Assembly (NCBI GenBank): GCA_010015655.1
Contig: ML976786.1
Location: 1 to 64,000, forward strand
Length of the DNA: 64,000 bases
From: Bimuria novae-zelandiae CBS 107.79
Lineage: Eukaryota > Ascomycota > Dothideomycetes > Pleosporales > Didymosphaeriaceae
Direction of reading: 5' to 3'
Shown in pieces: positions 1 through 13,067 of the stretch. Numbering within the stretch: position 1 is the stretch's first letter; the number at the start of each line of letters is the position of its first letter. The translations under genes and the position numbers were made by a program. The notes beneath the pieces are model-generated. The model searched no databases. It saw only the letters and a list, made by a program, of their open reading frames with translations, and was not told the origin of the DNA.

Positions 1-2559
1 CATATCTGATTTTTATGAAATTCAAAAGTCCTATAGATTTAGACCGTAGAATCAAGAAAATCCGAAAAGTATCAAAATCTATGGTGTTGTTGTGGAGATG
101 CAGGCCACTGATCTATTTTGACGATGTTTGACGTTGCAAGCGTCTCAGCGCGATACCTCCTACGGTTACGTCGCCACCTGCAGCTAGCAGCTAGGCTATC
201 TATTAATTGCAAAACTCTACGGTAATAATCCAGTCCACAAGGAAGTTCTCTTAATCGGGCGATAATTGCTATTAATACTAGTAAGCAGCGCGGTTCGGCG
301 CGCCTCTATTAACGCGTGTGGATAGTGTAGATTACGCGATATTATAGGCTCGCGCAGCTGCGCGCTGGCTAGAAAAAACACCAAAATTAAGATCTGCAAT
401 AGCAGCTTGTATAGCTGCTTCGCGATCGCCTATATTGATCAAGTGTTGTTAATAGAAAAGGTGGTGTTGAGTGGGTGATCGATTTGGCGGGGCTAATCAA
501 CCTCTAGGGCTGATCAACCTCTAGGTGCGCTCGCTTATTCTTTTTACGGGTTTCTATTACCTCGCGCGACACCCATGTAGCTCGTTTCTAGGTGTTACTA
601 AACCTGTGTCCTATAGCTCTATCTATTGCTTAGTGTCTTCTGTCTTAGCTTTGTTGGCTAGACATCTTTCTAGGGTTAGCTTAGGTGGGTTCCTAATCTA
701 TTTCGTCTGGCGCCCCGTTCTTAGCAGAAAACTTTAGTAGCTATAATATATTTTAAAAAAGGTTTTTTTAACCTTATTAACTCTCTTCTAGACCCCTTGC
801 AGGTCCTAATTATTATTTATATTTACTATAACTATTTAGTCCTATAAGTCCTTGCGAAGGCTTTAAAAGTATAGGTTCTTTAAAATCTCTTAACTATGCT
901 CCTTAGCTTCTATAGTATAGTTATTAAAGTTAAGGTTAAAGTCACGAAGCTTCTAGTTCCCTTATTATATTATAAGTAAGTGGTTACGCGCGATTTCTTT
1001 TACTAGGTAATTATAAAAGTTATAGTCTAGTAGCTTTTAGAGGTTAGCTTTAGTGCACCCTAGGTAGTAGTCTAAGTATATAATTCCCACCGTCGCTGCA
1101 CGTCCTGTTAATTAACTAATAATATATTTAGGTATATTTCTAAAGTAGTCTTTATCCTCTAGGAGCTTATATCGCATTACTATTTTAAAGTAGTAGTAAT
1201 CCTATTATTTACTATTAAAGTAGGCTAAGTTAAAGATCTTAGGGCGGTGGCTTCTTCCTTAGTTTAAAATAAGCTCTACTATTAATCTCTTTAGTAGCTC
1301 TATCTATTAGTCTATTTTTAATAGCTAATTTATACCTCTTATTTTTTAAGAGTATTATCGTGTTATTAGGGGTTCTTAGCACTCCTTTACTATTTTTTTA
1401 ATTGGTTCTTTTACTCTTTATAGTAGAGTCTAAAGAGTGTCCTAAAGGTTAATAAGTGCTTTAACCTTACTTAGGAATTATTTTATTTTGTTCTTATTAA
1501 CTCCTAATACCTAGAATTTAGTTATAAATAAGGAGGCTAACCTTTTATTTCCCTAATTATTACTCCTTTATAAGCTAATAGCTTGCTACGCATAATTATT
1601 TGCGCTAAGATATAGATCTTTAGTAAAAGGTCTTATTCTTATTTTTATAATTTCTTTATTTAGTAAAGATAGTCTTGCTAGCGTTAAGTGTCTATTAAGA
1701 CTTCTTCTTAATTACTTACTAGGGAGGGTTCTATCTCCTCGTAGGTCTAGGCGTCGCCTTTATAGTATCTATCTATATAAGTCTTTTAACTTTGTGTGCT
1801 GCTTCGTAGCTTTAGTCTATAATTATATTTAAAATCTACTCGTCCCGCGACGGGTAAAAGTAATTAAATTTAATATAAAAAGCTAGGTGCTTAAGGAGCC
1901 AAAGGTGCTAAAAGAATACTTATAAATTTAATAAAGAGTCTAAAGTTAAGCTTCGAGCGTTGACCTTATATATCTGGGGTTCGTATAACCGAGGGTCAAG
2001 GATCCGAGGCAACAACTGGGCGTAGCCTATTACATTATTTACTAAGCGGAACTAGCCCTAGATTACCTTAGGATCCTTATAGAGGACTCTCTTATAGTTA
2101 TACTTTTAATTAAACTTAACTATAAGCTTTAGGCAACATTTAATAAACATACTAGCCAAGTTTTTATTAATAGGTAGTTAGTTACGCTCTATAAGTAGAA
2201 AGTTAGCTATATCTTTTACATTAGTAAGCTAGGATAGATATCCTCGCTTGTCTAGTTTTAATATATATTAGATAATTACTGGCTTTTTAGTACTTATTAG
2301 TTTTATTAAATTAGGCGTATAATCGCGTTATAAAGAGGTCCTAGTAAGTTAATTACTTATAGTGCTTTAAGGCACTTTATAAATCTTTATAGCGTACTAC
2401 TAAGATAGTATCGCGTTACATTTTATAGCTTTAATAGTAAGCTATTTATTTACTATATTTAAAGCTTCTTCACATTCTTACGTTAAGGCATCATAGGTTA
2501 AATAAAGTTTAGTGTAGTCTTGGCAAAAGTAACCAGCTCGCCCGTGGGATACGTTAAGC
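1..2559 (-). mobile_element. RIP-degraded LTR-element relic, gag-like
   Basis: AT-rich sequence saturated with TAA/TAG and without an intact gene. On the minus strand, reading TAG/TAA as former CAG/CAA codons, a continuous frame at about 1110-800 resembles retroelement Gag, with a short motif like QGNxKLRDFN. A lysine/arginine-rich stretch follows at about 740-520. No LTR, primer site or reverse transcriptase could be placed; pol would lie beyond the left edge. The assignment to an LTR Gag is an inference from composition and weak motif likeness. It could equally be part of another element class. The small open frames at 217-399 and 525-737 are regarded as chance survivors of this frame or its antisense. 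Confidence 0.3.
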
Positions 2560-2581
2560 AAAAAAAAAAAAAAAAAAAAAA
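2560..2581. repeat. Poly-A tract of 22
   Basis: An uninterrupted run of 22 A sits between the gag-like relic and the Tc1-like coding relic. It could be the 3' tail of a LINE-type insertion or a simple repeat. No LINE coding motif was recognised upstream, so the origin is open. Confidence 0.9.
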
Positions 2582-4330
2582 CCAGACGTAAACTTACTAC
2601 TATAGAGAAAGTCTTCGTAATTAGCGCGTTAGTACTTAGTACTAAAGAAGTTACTAAATATTTTAATTTGCTATTCTACTATAACACTATTACAATGCTT
2701 GTAAAGTTAATATTAGAGAGAGCAAATTAAAAAGGTCTTAATATTATAAATTTATTTTTATATAATACCTCTATAGGGTGTAGCAGGAAGTAGTTACTTA
2801 AATAATATATAAAAAAGCGCGTTATTAAAATTATTACCTAATAACGCGCGCACTGTAAGAAAGGATTTTTATACATAATAAAAGATAATTTTTTTAATAA
2901 ACTACCTTTTATACGCGTCTCTATGTTTAAAAATTTTATATATAAAGCTAGGTATGCGTGCTAAAAGCCAGGATAAAAGCTACTATTAACTAATAATTAA
3001 ATATAAAATTACTATATATACGCGCTTACGTATAACGCTAATCAATTTATATATAACAATAGCCTAGGATTTAGCCTTAGGTAATATATATTTATAGATA
3101 AGATACTAGCTGAAATAAGAAAGTAATATAATATATAGAGGGTTAGGTTTCTGATAAAGAAAAAATATTATATCAACATTATATATAATTATATAAAAAA
3201 ATACTATAAGCTTTAATTTTACGGCGCATTTACCTATAATTGTAAGGGACCTTGCCATATATACAAACATAAAAAATAAGAGGAAAAGGAAGCTACAAAG
3301 GTTGCCCTTGCCCATAAAAATAAAGGGTGCCAAAAACAGGCTATTTCTGCGTAATATCACGCGCGCGTAACTCTTTATAAAATTAACGCTAACGATTGAA
3401 ACTTACGTTCGTGCAAGAAGTAATATACAAAGAAGGATAACTATACTCGGGGACAGCGTTAGCGAGGGGGAATAGATAGATATCGCTATTATAAAGAGGC
3501 ACTTAAGAAAGTAGTGCTATAGCTTAAAGACCTTTAAAAATAAGGTAATAAAGTTATATTACTTAAGGATAGAGCTCCTACTTATGTAACAGGAACAATC
3601 GCTCGTCGACACGAGAACCCTTGGCTAGTCAAGACAGGATTCGAGATCATCCGAAAACCGACACTCATCCGTATCGGACCAATTTCGGATCTATCAGACC
3701 GATGGGGAACTACGAATCCGATTCGGACCTATTTCGGATCCATCAGACCGACGGTCAACCTATGGCAGTTATGTGCTAGCTAGCCATCTGGGAAGAGGTG
3801 TATTTAGAGGAGCTTAGGGCCTTTGTAGTTCAGTACCTTTTCCGTATCCTTTCGTACCAGGCCTATAGGCACTTAATTCATTCGAGGCTACATTCTTATA
3901 CACGCACTCCCACATGCCTCTGCTAGGAGATACGCCAACATCGATCCTTTAAGTGACCTGCGCCGATACAACTTATACCTCTTATATTATAAAGGATTAT
4001 CTTATTATATATAAAATAAAAGGATTACCTTAGCTAGGACACTTACTAGATGTTACTATATTAAACTATATAGAGCTATAAGTTTAGTAGTATATTACTA
4101 AGAAGATGTCGTAATCTATATATAAATATAAATACTAATATTAATAAAAATAATAGTACTAAAATCTGCTTATGAAATAGATTAATAGGTAAATTAACTA
4201 TATTTTTAAAATTATTTATTGTATTATTATATATAGCGGGAATAATAACTTTTATAATAGCTAAGACCCTCTAGCAAGTCTTAACACTAAAAGAAGTTTA
4301 TATATATAAAAATTAAGCCCTAAAATTAAA
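2581..4330 (+). pseudogene. Tc1/mariner-type transposase relic, split by a solo LTR
   Basis: The plus-strand frame begins at 2581 with RRKLTTIEK, typical of the N-terminal helix-turn-helix of fungal Tc1-like transposases. It continues through a DDE-type core with recognisable GAFTYNCKGPCHIYK (about 3218), RGQRRGGxDRYRYYKEA and ILLKDRAPTY (about 3555). The coding frame is interrupted at 3580-3584 by a solo LTR and resumes at 3971 with TSYIIKDYL and WLGHxLDV-like sequence, which corresponds to the HTSR..DYL..WPGHSPDVN block of the family. Internal stops are TAA or TAG, consistent with CAA/CAG converted by RIP, so the protein is dead. Net length without the LTR is about 1.4 kb, normal for this family. 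Terminal inverted repeats were not resolved. Confidence 0.72.
3585..3970. mobile_element. Solo LTR (386 bp) with TSD ACTTA
   Basis: The segment starts TGTAACAGG and ends GATACA. It is flanked by a perfect 5-bp duplication ACTTA at 3580-3584 and 3971-3975. Removing the LTR and one duplication rejoins the Tc1-like frame. Base composition is far less AT-rich than its surroundings, so it inserted after, or escaped, most of the RIP. It contains a 31-bp imperfect direct repeat at 3675-3705 and 3724-3754. No internal retroelement sequence is present, as expected after LTR-LTR recombination. Confidence 0.85.
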
Positions 4331-4669
4331 TATTTAAAAGAATAATATCTATTTACCTAAGTGCTATATAATTTATATACGTTTTTAATAAGAGAGTTGT
4401 ATTTCCGATAGGGTGCCCTACATGCCAAGTCGGGTGCAGAATTAAAAAAAAACGAGCTCCTTCGTACTGGCCGTACGCCAAGAGTACGGTACGTTGGACA
4501 CCCTAGCTTAGGTAGCCGCCGATATCGAGCATGGAACTAGACCGCCCATAGCGGTAAAGGCGAAGCAGCAGCATCAGCAGCAACTAATAAAGCCCGTCCT
4601 CCTAACATCCATAGATCGATGCGCGAATGTCTTTGCGGTGAACAAGCCCCGAACAATCGTTGGTCCATA
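4331..4669. other. Intervening non-coding segment
   Basis: No gene is seen. An imperfect inverted pair, TA-GGGTGCCC at 4409 and GGACACCC-TA ending at 4505, may be the end of the Tc1-like element or a small MITE. The rest is moderate-GC sequence up to the TA dinucleotide (4668-4669) at which the Fot1-like element inserted. Confidence 0.4.
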
Positions 4670-4715
4670 CCGTAGCTTGGTAGCTCGTGCAACACGTCAA
4701 CTCATGCAACACCCC
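4670..4715. repeat. Left terminal inverted repeat of Fot1-like element
   Basis: It begins CCGTAGCTTGGTAGCTC. The reverse complement lies at 13068-13113 with two differences (T/C and C/T), both transitions of the RIP type. Confidence 0.9.
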
Positions 4716-5228
4716 ACCATGCAATATGCTAACTTTAACACGTCGCATCTCTACCAATATGTATCTAATTAAGGCCGTAATTACAGCAATCGACTCGCGG
4801 GTACCAGGAGAATATATCTCGTATAGAGAAATAGCGAAAGAGTATGGTGTTATAGTGTCTACGTTAACGCGCTAGTATTAACGCGTTACGTAAACACATA
4901 TAAATAGGATTAAATAATAATATAATTTTAGCTACTAATAAAAGGTAAAGGTTTTAAATTATATTAAACGCCTTACTAAACGCGGCCTTTTTTTTATATA
5001 GTAAATAATATAAAGCTTTACTTTATCTACTACTAGAAAGCAGGTCTTAATATTGTAAGTTAATTACTTTATAAAGCGTAACTTTATATCTTTAATATTT
5101 TAATTAATAGCTAGTATTAATAGTAATGACTACAAAGTTAATTTCCTAGCTAAATATAAGCACTACTTTAGCCTTATATAGTATAAGATTTAGGAGTATT
5201 TAATTAAGGCATGGCATACGTATAATAT

Positions 5229-5428
5229 TGTTGGTAGGCCTTTGTACGATCGTACGGGTGATAACAGTAACGAATGTCTTGTATATTGCTATTGGTATAT
5301 TCTATCTATGAACGTGGGTGCTACGAAGGTATACATGGGCTCGGTGCGAGTCGGACCGAAGTAGGATCGAGGCGGTACGTTGGGCAGCATTAAGCAGCCT
5401 CAGGCGATGGGATATGTGTATACCAACA
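5229..5428 (-). repeat. 3' LTR of Copia element
   Basis: 200 bp, TGTTGG..CAACA on the plus strand, nearly identical to 10847-11046; the two differ by transitions. A purine-rich stretch just outside it on the coding strand (about 5429-5450) may be the polypurine tract. Confidence 0.92.
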
Positions 5429-5439
5429 CTGGTAACCTT

Positions 5440-8400
5440 TTGTTATCGTAGCACACTATTCCGTAGGTCGCTGCACAGATCCCTCTACTCGTATTAATAG
5501 CATATTGCTATTAATAAATTGTTTAAGTGCGCAATTTAGCGTGGCTTTCGTGAGTGCGTCCGCAGGGTTATCTTTACTATTAATCTATTAGATCTCCGCG
5601 ATCTCACGGCGCTCGTACGACTGGTGGAGTGCTATAATGTCGATTATTAGGCGCTTCTTATTCGTGGTGCCAAGTTTGACAAGGCACTTATACAGTGAGT
5701 ATGCGTCTGTACATATAATAAGTGGGATTGATAGTAGACCTAGGCGTTCTGTAATTATCTTAAGTGTTATTAAGATAGCGATAGCGATATTGACGCCGCT
5801 AACTATGCTATATATCTCTAATGCCAGGACGCTTCTAGTGACGCGTTTACATTTAGTTAAACTCTAATAGATCACGTTACTACGTATATTAAACGTATTA
5901 TCTTGTCTACTAGACTTATTAATAAGAATAAGTAGGTACCCTAGCTGTAAGCTAAGGTCTTAGTAATTTACGAAAGAACTATTCGTGAATACTATTAATT
6001 TAGCTATAGTAAGGTTAAGGGGAATATACTATAATCCTTGCTGTAAGTTCTTAGCTTATTACTTTAGTTAGTAGTTAAGTTTCCTATAGTCTGTGTCCGC
6101 AGGTTGCTATATTTGCGCAATTGTAGAAAGGTTAAAAGATGCTTTAGGTTAGTAAATAGAAGTAATGTACGCGCCGCGCGCGCGCTGCTCTATATACCTT
6201 TATACTTAGTCTACTACCTTTAGATTAATAGTATTAATCTTAGCTCCTTGCCCCTTCTGCGTTAGTTAAATAGCGTCTTTACGCAACGTAAGGGTACATC
6301 TATTAAACTCTAGTAGTACCTCTTTAGATAGTCTCTCCTTTAGCTTAGCTTAGAAGTTAGCTTTCTAAAGCGCGGCGTCCTTTGCGCTAAAGAATGTAAG
6401 TGTTATAATCGCGAGCGTATTATCTATTTGTAGACCTACTATACTAAACGTTTCTAGTTCTCCGTTCGTGATCAAGAGGCATAGATTATACGTAAATATA
6501 GCCATATTGAGCTCTTTGCAGTGGTGTCCTTAGTACGTAGCAAACTAGTAAACTCCTACCTCTATAATTCTATATAATAGCTTAATCACGCGAATAATCG
6601 TACCTTTAGGATACTTTATTATAAGCTCCTTAGGCAGGTGCGCCAAAATCGTGCGGAATAGCTTAGTTTATGCCTATAGGTATGCCTGTGTGATATCGCG
6701 TAGTTCTATAGACATGCCTTTAGTAAGCAATGCGGGTGCCAGGGCTAGTATTAAGCGCTAACTAGCTTATTAGATAGTTAGCGACTACGTTAGGATTTCG
6801 TATTTGCCCTTATTATTATAGCCTTAAATAATAAGTCATAATTTCTTATACAGGACTATAGTCTTGCCTTTAACTTTGCAAACTATGCGCGACTTAAAAA
6901 TGTAATACCCGTTATATATAGTTAGGTTAAATAGCTTAAAACTAAACACTTTATGGCTAATAAGGTTATTAATCTCTTTCTAGTTAGATGCTTTAAAAGG
7001 GGCGCCTAGGGTGTTAATCACGCCATTATTACGTAGCTTAACGGCTAGGGCGTAATCGTCCTCCTCCTTCCTCGTTAGGTATTACACTGTACGCTTATTC
7101 TTAGATCCAGGCAGGCGGCCCCGCTTGCGTGGCTAGGTCGGCTGTATAGCTGCTAGTAGCTACTATTTAGTAGTAATTAGTCCTTCCCCTTTATTTATAG
7201 CTAGAATCACGTCTGTAGTCGTGTCTTAGTAGTAAGGTTTTACAACTATAGATTGGAACGTTGTTAGGCTATTAACTATATCTATAGTAACATCGTAATC
7301 CTTTATATTAATAACTTTGTACGGCCCTTACTATCTATTCTTCTCACGCCATACCATCACCTTACTTTATAGAGGTAGTAAGAGTAACTTATCTATATTT
7401 AGCCTATTCTTAGTGTTAAGTGCGTTGCTTACTACACGTTTTGCTACGGCCCTCCGCAGCGCCTTTATCGCTTTCTGGATTGCTTTAGCGCGACGTATTG
7501 TCGATGGTGATGGTGGCGAGTCTATGGATACCCGAGGGTATGCGCTAAAGACGAGCAGCGTGAGTATAAGTCCGTCTGGGCCAGCGGTGTTGTTAACGGC
7601 CTTAACTGCTATCTGTAGCACTACGACGTCGCTAGTGCTAGAGTCGAGCTCTGCCCTTATAATCTCGTACGCGCGTCTAAGAGGTGCATAGTACCTTTCT
7701 ACCTTGCTAATAGACTAGTAAGCCTCTACTAGTACCTATTTATAGGTAATTCCTATAATCTTTGCCTTAGATTTAAACTTAATAAATACGAAGTTAGTAC
7801 CTGCGTCGTAGGTAATAATATCTAGCAGCCCTTAGTACGTATTAATTTATAGTAAACGGATTACCTCCTAGGTGTCTTTCGCACTTATAGATCGTAGAAA
7901 TCAAGCGCTATTAAAGGTCGTAGCTAAATTAATCACGTAAAGCACTAGCTTCCCACTTAGGTATATTACGTCTACGAAAATCTTAAAGTTAAATTCCTAG
8001 TTATCTTTTAGCTAGAATTTAAATTATTATAGCGCTTAATCGTGTGCTTAGTAGTAGTAGCATAACTTTTAAATCTTGCGGAGTAGCTATTTATCCACGT
8101 TGTTATGCCCTGCATGTTTAAGTAGTTATATTAGCTATTCGATAGCCAGGTGCCTAAACCTCTAATATAGATGTTAGAGCTTAGTTTCTATAAGAAATAC
8201 CTGCGCGTGCTCTGCCTTGCTCAGGTGGAACCACGGATATCCTTATTTGCGAATTACTGGGAAGGTTGCTTTCCCTTGTACCAGCTAATCTGTGGTATTA
8301 TTAAAGTATACGTGCAACCAATCTATGTCTTTTAGACAAAGGAGGAACAAGGTTAGTACGTCTAAGACCTTAAATTTAATCTTTCTAATCTTTATACGCA

Positions 8401-10835
8401 CGTGCGCGGTTTTAATTAATATAGTAATACTTCCTTTACTAAATTAAACTAATGCGTTTCTAGTAGTAGACGTGTCTAAAGTTACTATAAGATCCTTAGT
8501 TTAGAGCGCCTAAAATTGCTCCTTTCTAGCTATTAATACGTTGGAGGCACTAGTGTCAGGGAGGATGCCTTAGTACGTAACTCGTAAGTAGTGGTCCTTA
8601 ATAAGGAACTGCGTTGCTAGCGTTATAGGTTCCTTATACCTATAGACGTTATCTCTAGTTACCTAGTGTATAAAAGCCTAATTTATAAGGTACTTAACTA
8701 CTAGTCTCTAGTCCTCTTCCTCTTCCTCTTCCTCTTACTCCTTTTTAAAAAACTGGTTAACTTCTTCCCCTTCGTACGTAATAAGAAATATTGTAAATTC
8801 TATCTACTCGCCTGTAATATTATAGTGTGTAATATACTATGCTTTAGATTGCCTTCTTTCCTCAAGCGTATAGTTCGTAGACTAATAGCCTGTCTTACTG
8901 TAGATGTAGCACTTCTTGTCACTTCGTGTGTTAGTCTGCAGGTTGTCTCTAGAACGCTGCTAAGGTTGGCTACGTTTGCTAACAAACTTACCTTATGCAC
9001 TTTATAAGTTATAATCCTCTTACGTTCTTCTAAAGCTATTAATAGTATATTAACGGTCTAAGTAGTACTAGTTATTATAGTCTGTCTTAGTAAAGTTAAC
9101 AGAGGTAGTTATAGCAAGCGAGTTTTCGATCGAAGATTATAGATCTCCAAATAGGACCTTACACTCTAGGGACGGCCTGTAGAGCGCCATTGCAAACTCT
9201 TTAACGCCCTGGCATGCTGTGATTACAGTCGTCCGGAGCGTATATTCTCCTATGTACTGCTGGCTAAGAGCCCTCTGACATAACTAGAGCTTGTCCAGCA
9301 TAATGTTAAGGACCTTATAGGGTGTCTTGTTAGGGTTCTCCTTACAGACTTTAATAAAAGATATCGTTGTCCAGTCCGCGTAGTAGTAGCTATAATTAAT
9401 ATCTGTGTCGAAGTGGTTCTTTAGCTTTGTGTACATAGTTAGGAATGTGTCCGTCTACTAATTAATAAAGTAGAGGTAATACTCCTGTGCACGGCCTTCT
9501 AGGATCCGCGGAAAGACTATATAGAATTAGTCTAGTTAGATGTCTGCGTAATAGCAGATACTAAAAAAAATCTTTAGCTTATTATCTAGGAGGTTGTATA
9601 GCTTCCCTGTGTACTTCTTCTCACGGTCCCACATCTTAGTAAAGACATTAATTGTCTTTAGATCCAGTTTCTTGTTACTAAACTTAATTGGGGGAATTGC
9701 CCTGTACGGGTCTGTATTACCTAAGGGCATGATTGGAGGGACGCTTTGTCCCTTTAGACGTTGTAGGTATGCTGGTGTGTATTCGCGGAATCTATTAAAG
9801 TTATTATATAAAAAAGGAGGTTATTAACTTTGCTATCGTTAGTCTGCCTATAGTGTTTATTTAATTATTTCTATAAGTGGTTCTGCAAGTTATTATCCTT
9901 AATCTAATTATTAACTAGCTTAATTCTAGATGCGTGTCTTATCTTAAGCGTAGGTTCTTTAATCCTCTGCGTCCTGGTCTCCTGCCCTTATAGAGGTTTG
10001 GCTCTAGGTTTAACCTACTGTCCTTACGTTCGTAGGTTATACTAATCCTGTAGTATGTTATCTTAGTATTATCCGCTCTTATAGCATATACGCGGCTGAC
10101 TGCTTGTTAAAGGTAGTAGATTAGAACTAATTATCTAGCTATTTCAGGCAATCCTCCATGCGCAGTAATTTAGCCACGGCTTTACTTAGTAATATGTTAA
10201 CACGACTAGTGTATACGCCCTTAAAGCGGAGGATCTGCTTTAGTTCCTTAGTGTATACTATATGCGTACGCTGGAACATGGCTTTATTCTATCCTTTAAA
10301 GTCTTAATAGAACTTACTAAAGAGCTCTGTATCTGCTATAGGCCAATCTATGTAGTCCGCGATTGCACGCGCGATGTACGTCGTTGCTGTAGTTATATCT
10401 ACCTTGTTATCTAGGGCTACGATCTTATTATCCTAGATTTTTAGATTAATGTGACGCTACTCTCTTGCCTTTAGATTAGTAGTTCTTAGCAACTCCTCTT
10501 ATGTAAGCGTATAGCCTCTATTACTACTAGCTATTTCTTTCGCTATTTATTATTATTAACGCGTATCGTGCTAGCTATGTTTGCTAGGGACTCGTTAGTA
10601 GTCTTAGATTGTACACGGGTCAAGCGCAACTAGATAGGGGTCAGTACATGTATAGACTACGTCTTAGAACGCTCTAATATAGCTAGAATGGTTAGTCTTA
10701 AGCTAGATAAGACGCCTAATATAGCTAACAGTAAACTTAGCACAGATAACTTCGTTACTAATATAGATAACTAGGGAACGCGCGGGGCTACAGGATCTGT
10801 CTCTTTTAACCTAACTATCTGTAACTGCCATGCAA
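5440..10835 (-). pseudogene. Copia gag-pol, broken by RIP stops
   Basis: Domains appear in Copia order along the minus strand. Gag is at about 9830-9500, including an open piece with KFSNKKLDLKTINVFTKMWD and ICYYADI. A degraded zinc-knuckle region (CYIY..GY, where a second Cys and other residues are lost) is at about 8900-8840. The integrase C-terminal region is the open frame 7621-7367 (AVKAVNNTAGPDGL, AYPRVS, RAKAIQKAIKALR). Reverse transcriptase is at about 7000-6400 (for example a KASNQKEINNLI-like start and ITNGELETFSIVGLQ), and the RNase H end NPADALTKA is at about 5572-5541. Stops throughout are TAA or TAG. The polyprotein is non-functional, but the family is clear. Confidence 0.82.
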
Positions 10836-10846
10836 TCACTAATTAG

Positions 10847-11046
10847 TGTTAGTAGGCCTTTATATAATCGTACAGGTGATAACAGTAACGAATGTCTTGT
10901 ATATTGCTATTAGTATATTCTATCTATAAACGTGGGTGCTACGAAGGTATACATGGGCTCGGTGCGAGTCGGACCGAAGTAGGATCGAGGCGGTACGTTG
11001 GGCAGCATCAAGCAGCCTCAGGCGATGGGATATGTGTATACCGACA
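10847..11046 (-). repeat. 5' LTR of Copia element
   Basis: 200 bp partner of 5229-5428, differing by a few transitions. The TSD AATAT follows directly at 11047. Confidence 0.92.
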
Positions 11047-11790
11047 AATATAGATAAGAAGGACTGCCTGCTTAGTATTACCTCTCGCATAAAGAGGATC
11101 TGGAGTAGACCTCTATATTAGAGTAATGCTATAAGGCAAGCAATACTGGATAGTAGCTATAAGTAGGTATTAATTATAGCTTATATATGCGCTAATAGAT
11201 CTGCCTTAAATCTAGTCCTTATTTATATTGCCACCTCTATAAATATATAAGTAAGTTAGATAGAGGACCATAATCCCTAATACTATTATATCTTTATTAC
11301 AGTATCTAAATCTAGCTAGAGTAATAATTAGATCAGCCTAGTATAGTTATAGTAGATGTTTAATTAGCTTATAAAGCTAAAGACAAGATAATTATATTAG
11401 CTATTCATTTTTAATAGCTATCAATTTTATAGTACAATAGATTTTGTTAACTACTATGATTATTATAAAATCTTACTATCTATATTTCCCCCTTATTTAA
11501 TACATAATTTATAGCCTTTAGATATTTATATATTTAAGTCTCTATTAATAGTTTATTTAAATAAGTTATTAGCCTTCTTATCTAACAATTAGGAACTAGC
11601 CTTAATCGCTAAACGGGACTTATTTTAATTATTTTAATACGTATAAATTAATATAATAAATAAATAAATAATTTTTTATACTTTTAATGCTATAGGCATC
11701 CCCCCTTTAATCTAATATTTATTTTTAATAAATTTAATTAGCCTAAAATATTTAATCTATAATTACGTAAGAGGTTAACCTTAGTACTTA

Positions 11791-12309
11791 TGTTATAAGG
11801 TGGTTTACTTACCTAAGCCTAATCCGGGTTAGGGGAGGATAGGTTAAGAGTAATATACCTTACAAATGTATTTCGTGGTCGAAAGCTTATAATAATAACA
11901 CCAGGTTATATAAATAATCTAATTTTATAATAAACTATTGAAAAACCAATAAAGAGAGTTACTAATCTATTATAAGATATATACTTATAGTATATTAAGT
12001 TAACTATAAGGAGTAGGAATAGTATAAAGAAATTATTAAACTGTATACTATTTATCATAGTCCTTATTATTATTAGAATTACTTTTATAGTCCTACTAAG
12101 ACCTTTCTCCTAGAAGTAGTCCTTAGCACTTACTATAGTTCTAACTTTTATACGGAACTTCTCGCTTATACAGGACTTTATTACGTAATTACTAACCTAA
12201 GCTATCCCGCGATTCTGCGTATTCCTCTAACGCGGTTATTCCGCTAACAATAACTTCCTTAGCGTAATAATCTAGTTCTATTGTTCCCGTAGGATTCGTG
12301 GTCGTAACA
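11791..12309. mobile_element. Solo LTR (519 bp) with TSD ACTTA
   Basis: It starts TGTTATAAGG and ends GTCGTAACA, with a perfect ACTTA duplication at 11786-11790 and 12310-12314. It interrupts the C-terminal half of the Fot1-like transposase. It is unrelated by eye to the 386-bp LTR at 3585 even though both have the same target duplication. Confidence 0.82.
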
Positions 12310-13067
12310 ACTTAGTATATTAAATTAGAGAAAAATTAATCGGTTGCTTAAGGCTATTATTAATACAAGGGAGAGTAATAAGGCTAAGAAACCAAGCTTT
12401 ATAGTATACTATATTATTACTTAAAAATAGCTTTAAAATATAAAAATAAAGGTCTACGAGAGGCCTTAATAATATAAAAGGAACGTATAAAGTAAGGTAG
12501 GCCTTTACCTTTTATTTAGCTAAATAAAGAAAATAGTAAAATAGTATTTTAGTTATCTTATAGTATATAACGGGTCCGCGATTATTAACACTAAAAAAAT
12601 ATAAAAAAGTAAGTAAGTAGACACGCATTAGGCTAGCTAATAGCTTAAAAAAAGCTACTTTATAAAAAGCGTATTACTTAATTAGTTATTAAAAATACAC
12701 GTATAACGTAGAGGGCCAATAAAGTTATAAAGTAGTACTTAAAGTTATAGGCCCGTAAGACATAAAAATGATTTTAATAAAGTATTAAGGTATCTTAATT
12801 AGCTATTAAGGTCTTTAGGCCTCATAGTAAGGCTATTAAGCCTATATAGCGCTAAGGTAAGGCTATAAATATTAATAAGGCTATATTAGCTATATTAGCT
12901 TTATTAACGCGCTAAGGCCGTATTATTAAAATACTAAGTAAATATATATAATTTAATTAAATAATATTTACCTATAAGCCTTAGAGAACTTAACACTAGA
13001 AAATTTTATAATAATATTAATTATACGCGTCTCTATAGCCTTATATTGTTAGCTAAGTAATCGCGTC

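Larger units (their letters stand above)
5229..11046 (-). mobile_element. Complete Ty1/Copia retrotransposon, RIP-mutated
   Basis: Both LTRs are exactly 200 bp (5229-5428 and 10847-11046), with ends TGTTGG..CCAACA or their RIP variants. The element is flanked by a perfect AATAT target duplication (5224-5228 and 11047-11051). Coding is on the minus strand, so the right LTR is the 5' LTR. It is inserted inside the HTYN/MD-like motif of the Fot1-type transposase. Total length 5818 bp is typical of fungal Copia elements. Confidence 0.93.
4759..12990 (+). pseudogene. Fot1/pogo transposase, interrupted twice
   Basis: Three coding segments, 4759-5228, 11047-11790 and about 12310-12990, together make one pogo-family transposase. 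Segment one starts at ATG 4759 with a psq/HTH-like domain (SYREIAKEYGVIVSTLTR) and reaches HTYN just before the Copia insertion. Segment two resumes with the DDE core: NIDKKDCLLSITSRIKRI, then KILLSIFPPYL..PLDIYIF, which corresponds to the FPPHSTH.LQPLDV block. Segment three carries the charged C-terminal region (KNKGLREALIIQKE, then RGRPLPF-like sequence). Every internal stop is TAA or TAG. The copy is inactive through RIP and insertion. Family recognition is confident; exact exon or intron structure cannot be stated. Confidence 0.8.

Noticed and set aside
525..737. 70-codon open frame near the left edge
   Set aside because: No domain; lies antisense to the gag-like relic and in RIP sequence.
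4411..4503. Possible MITE with GGGTG..CACCC inverted ends flanked by TA
   Set aside because: The inverted match is only about 10 of 15 bases, so it is not strong enough to call as an element.
7317..7691. 124-codon plus-strand frame inside the Copia element
   Set aside because: Antisense of the integrase region, whose minus-strand frame matches Copia integrase.
10820..10846. Primer binding site next to the Copia 5' LTR
   Set aside because: No convincing complement to a tRNA 3' end or initiator-Met half-tRNA could be seen.
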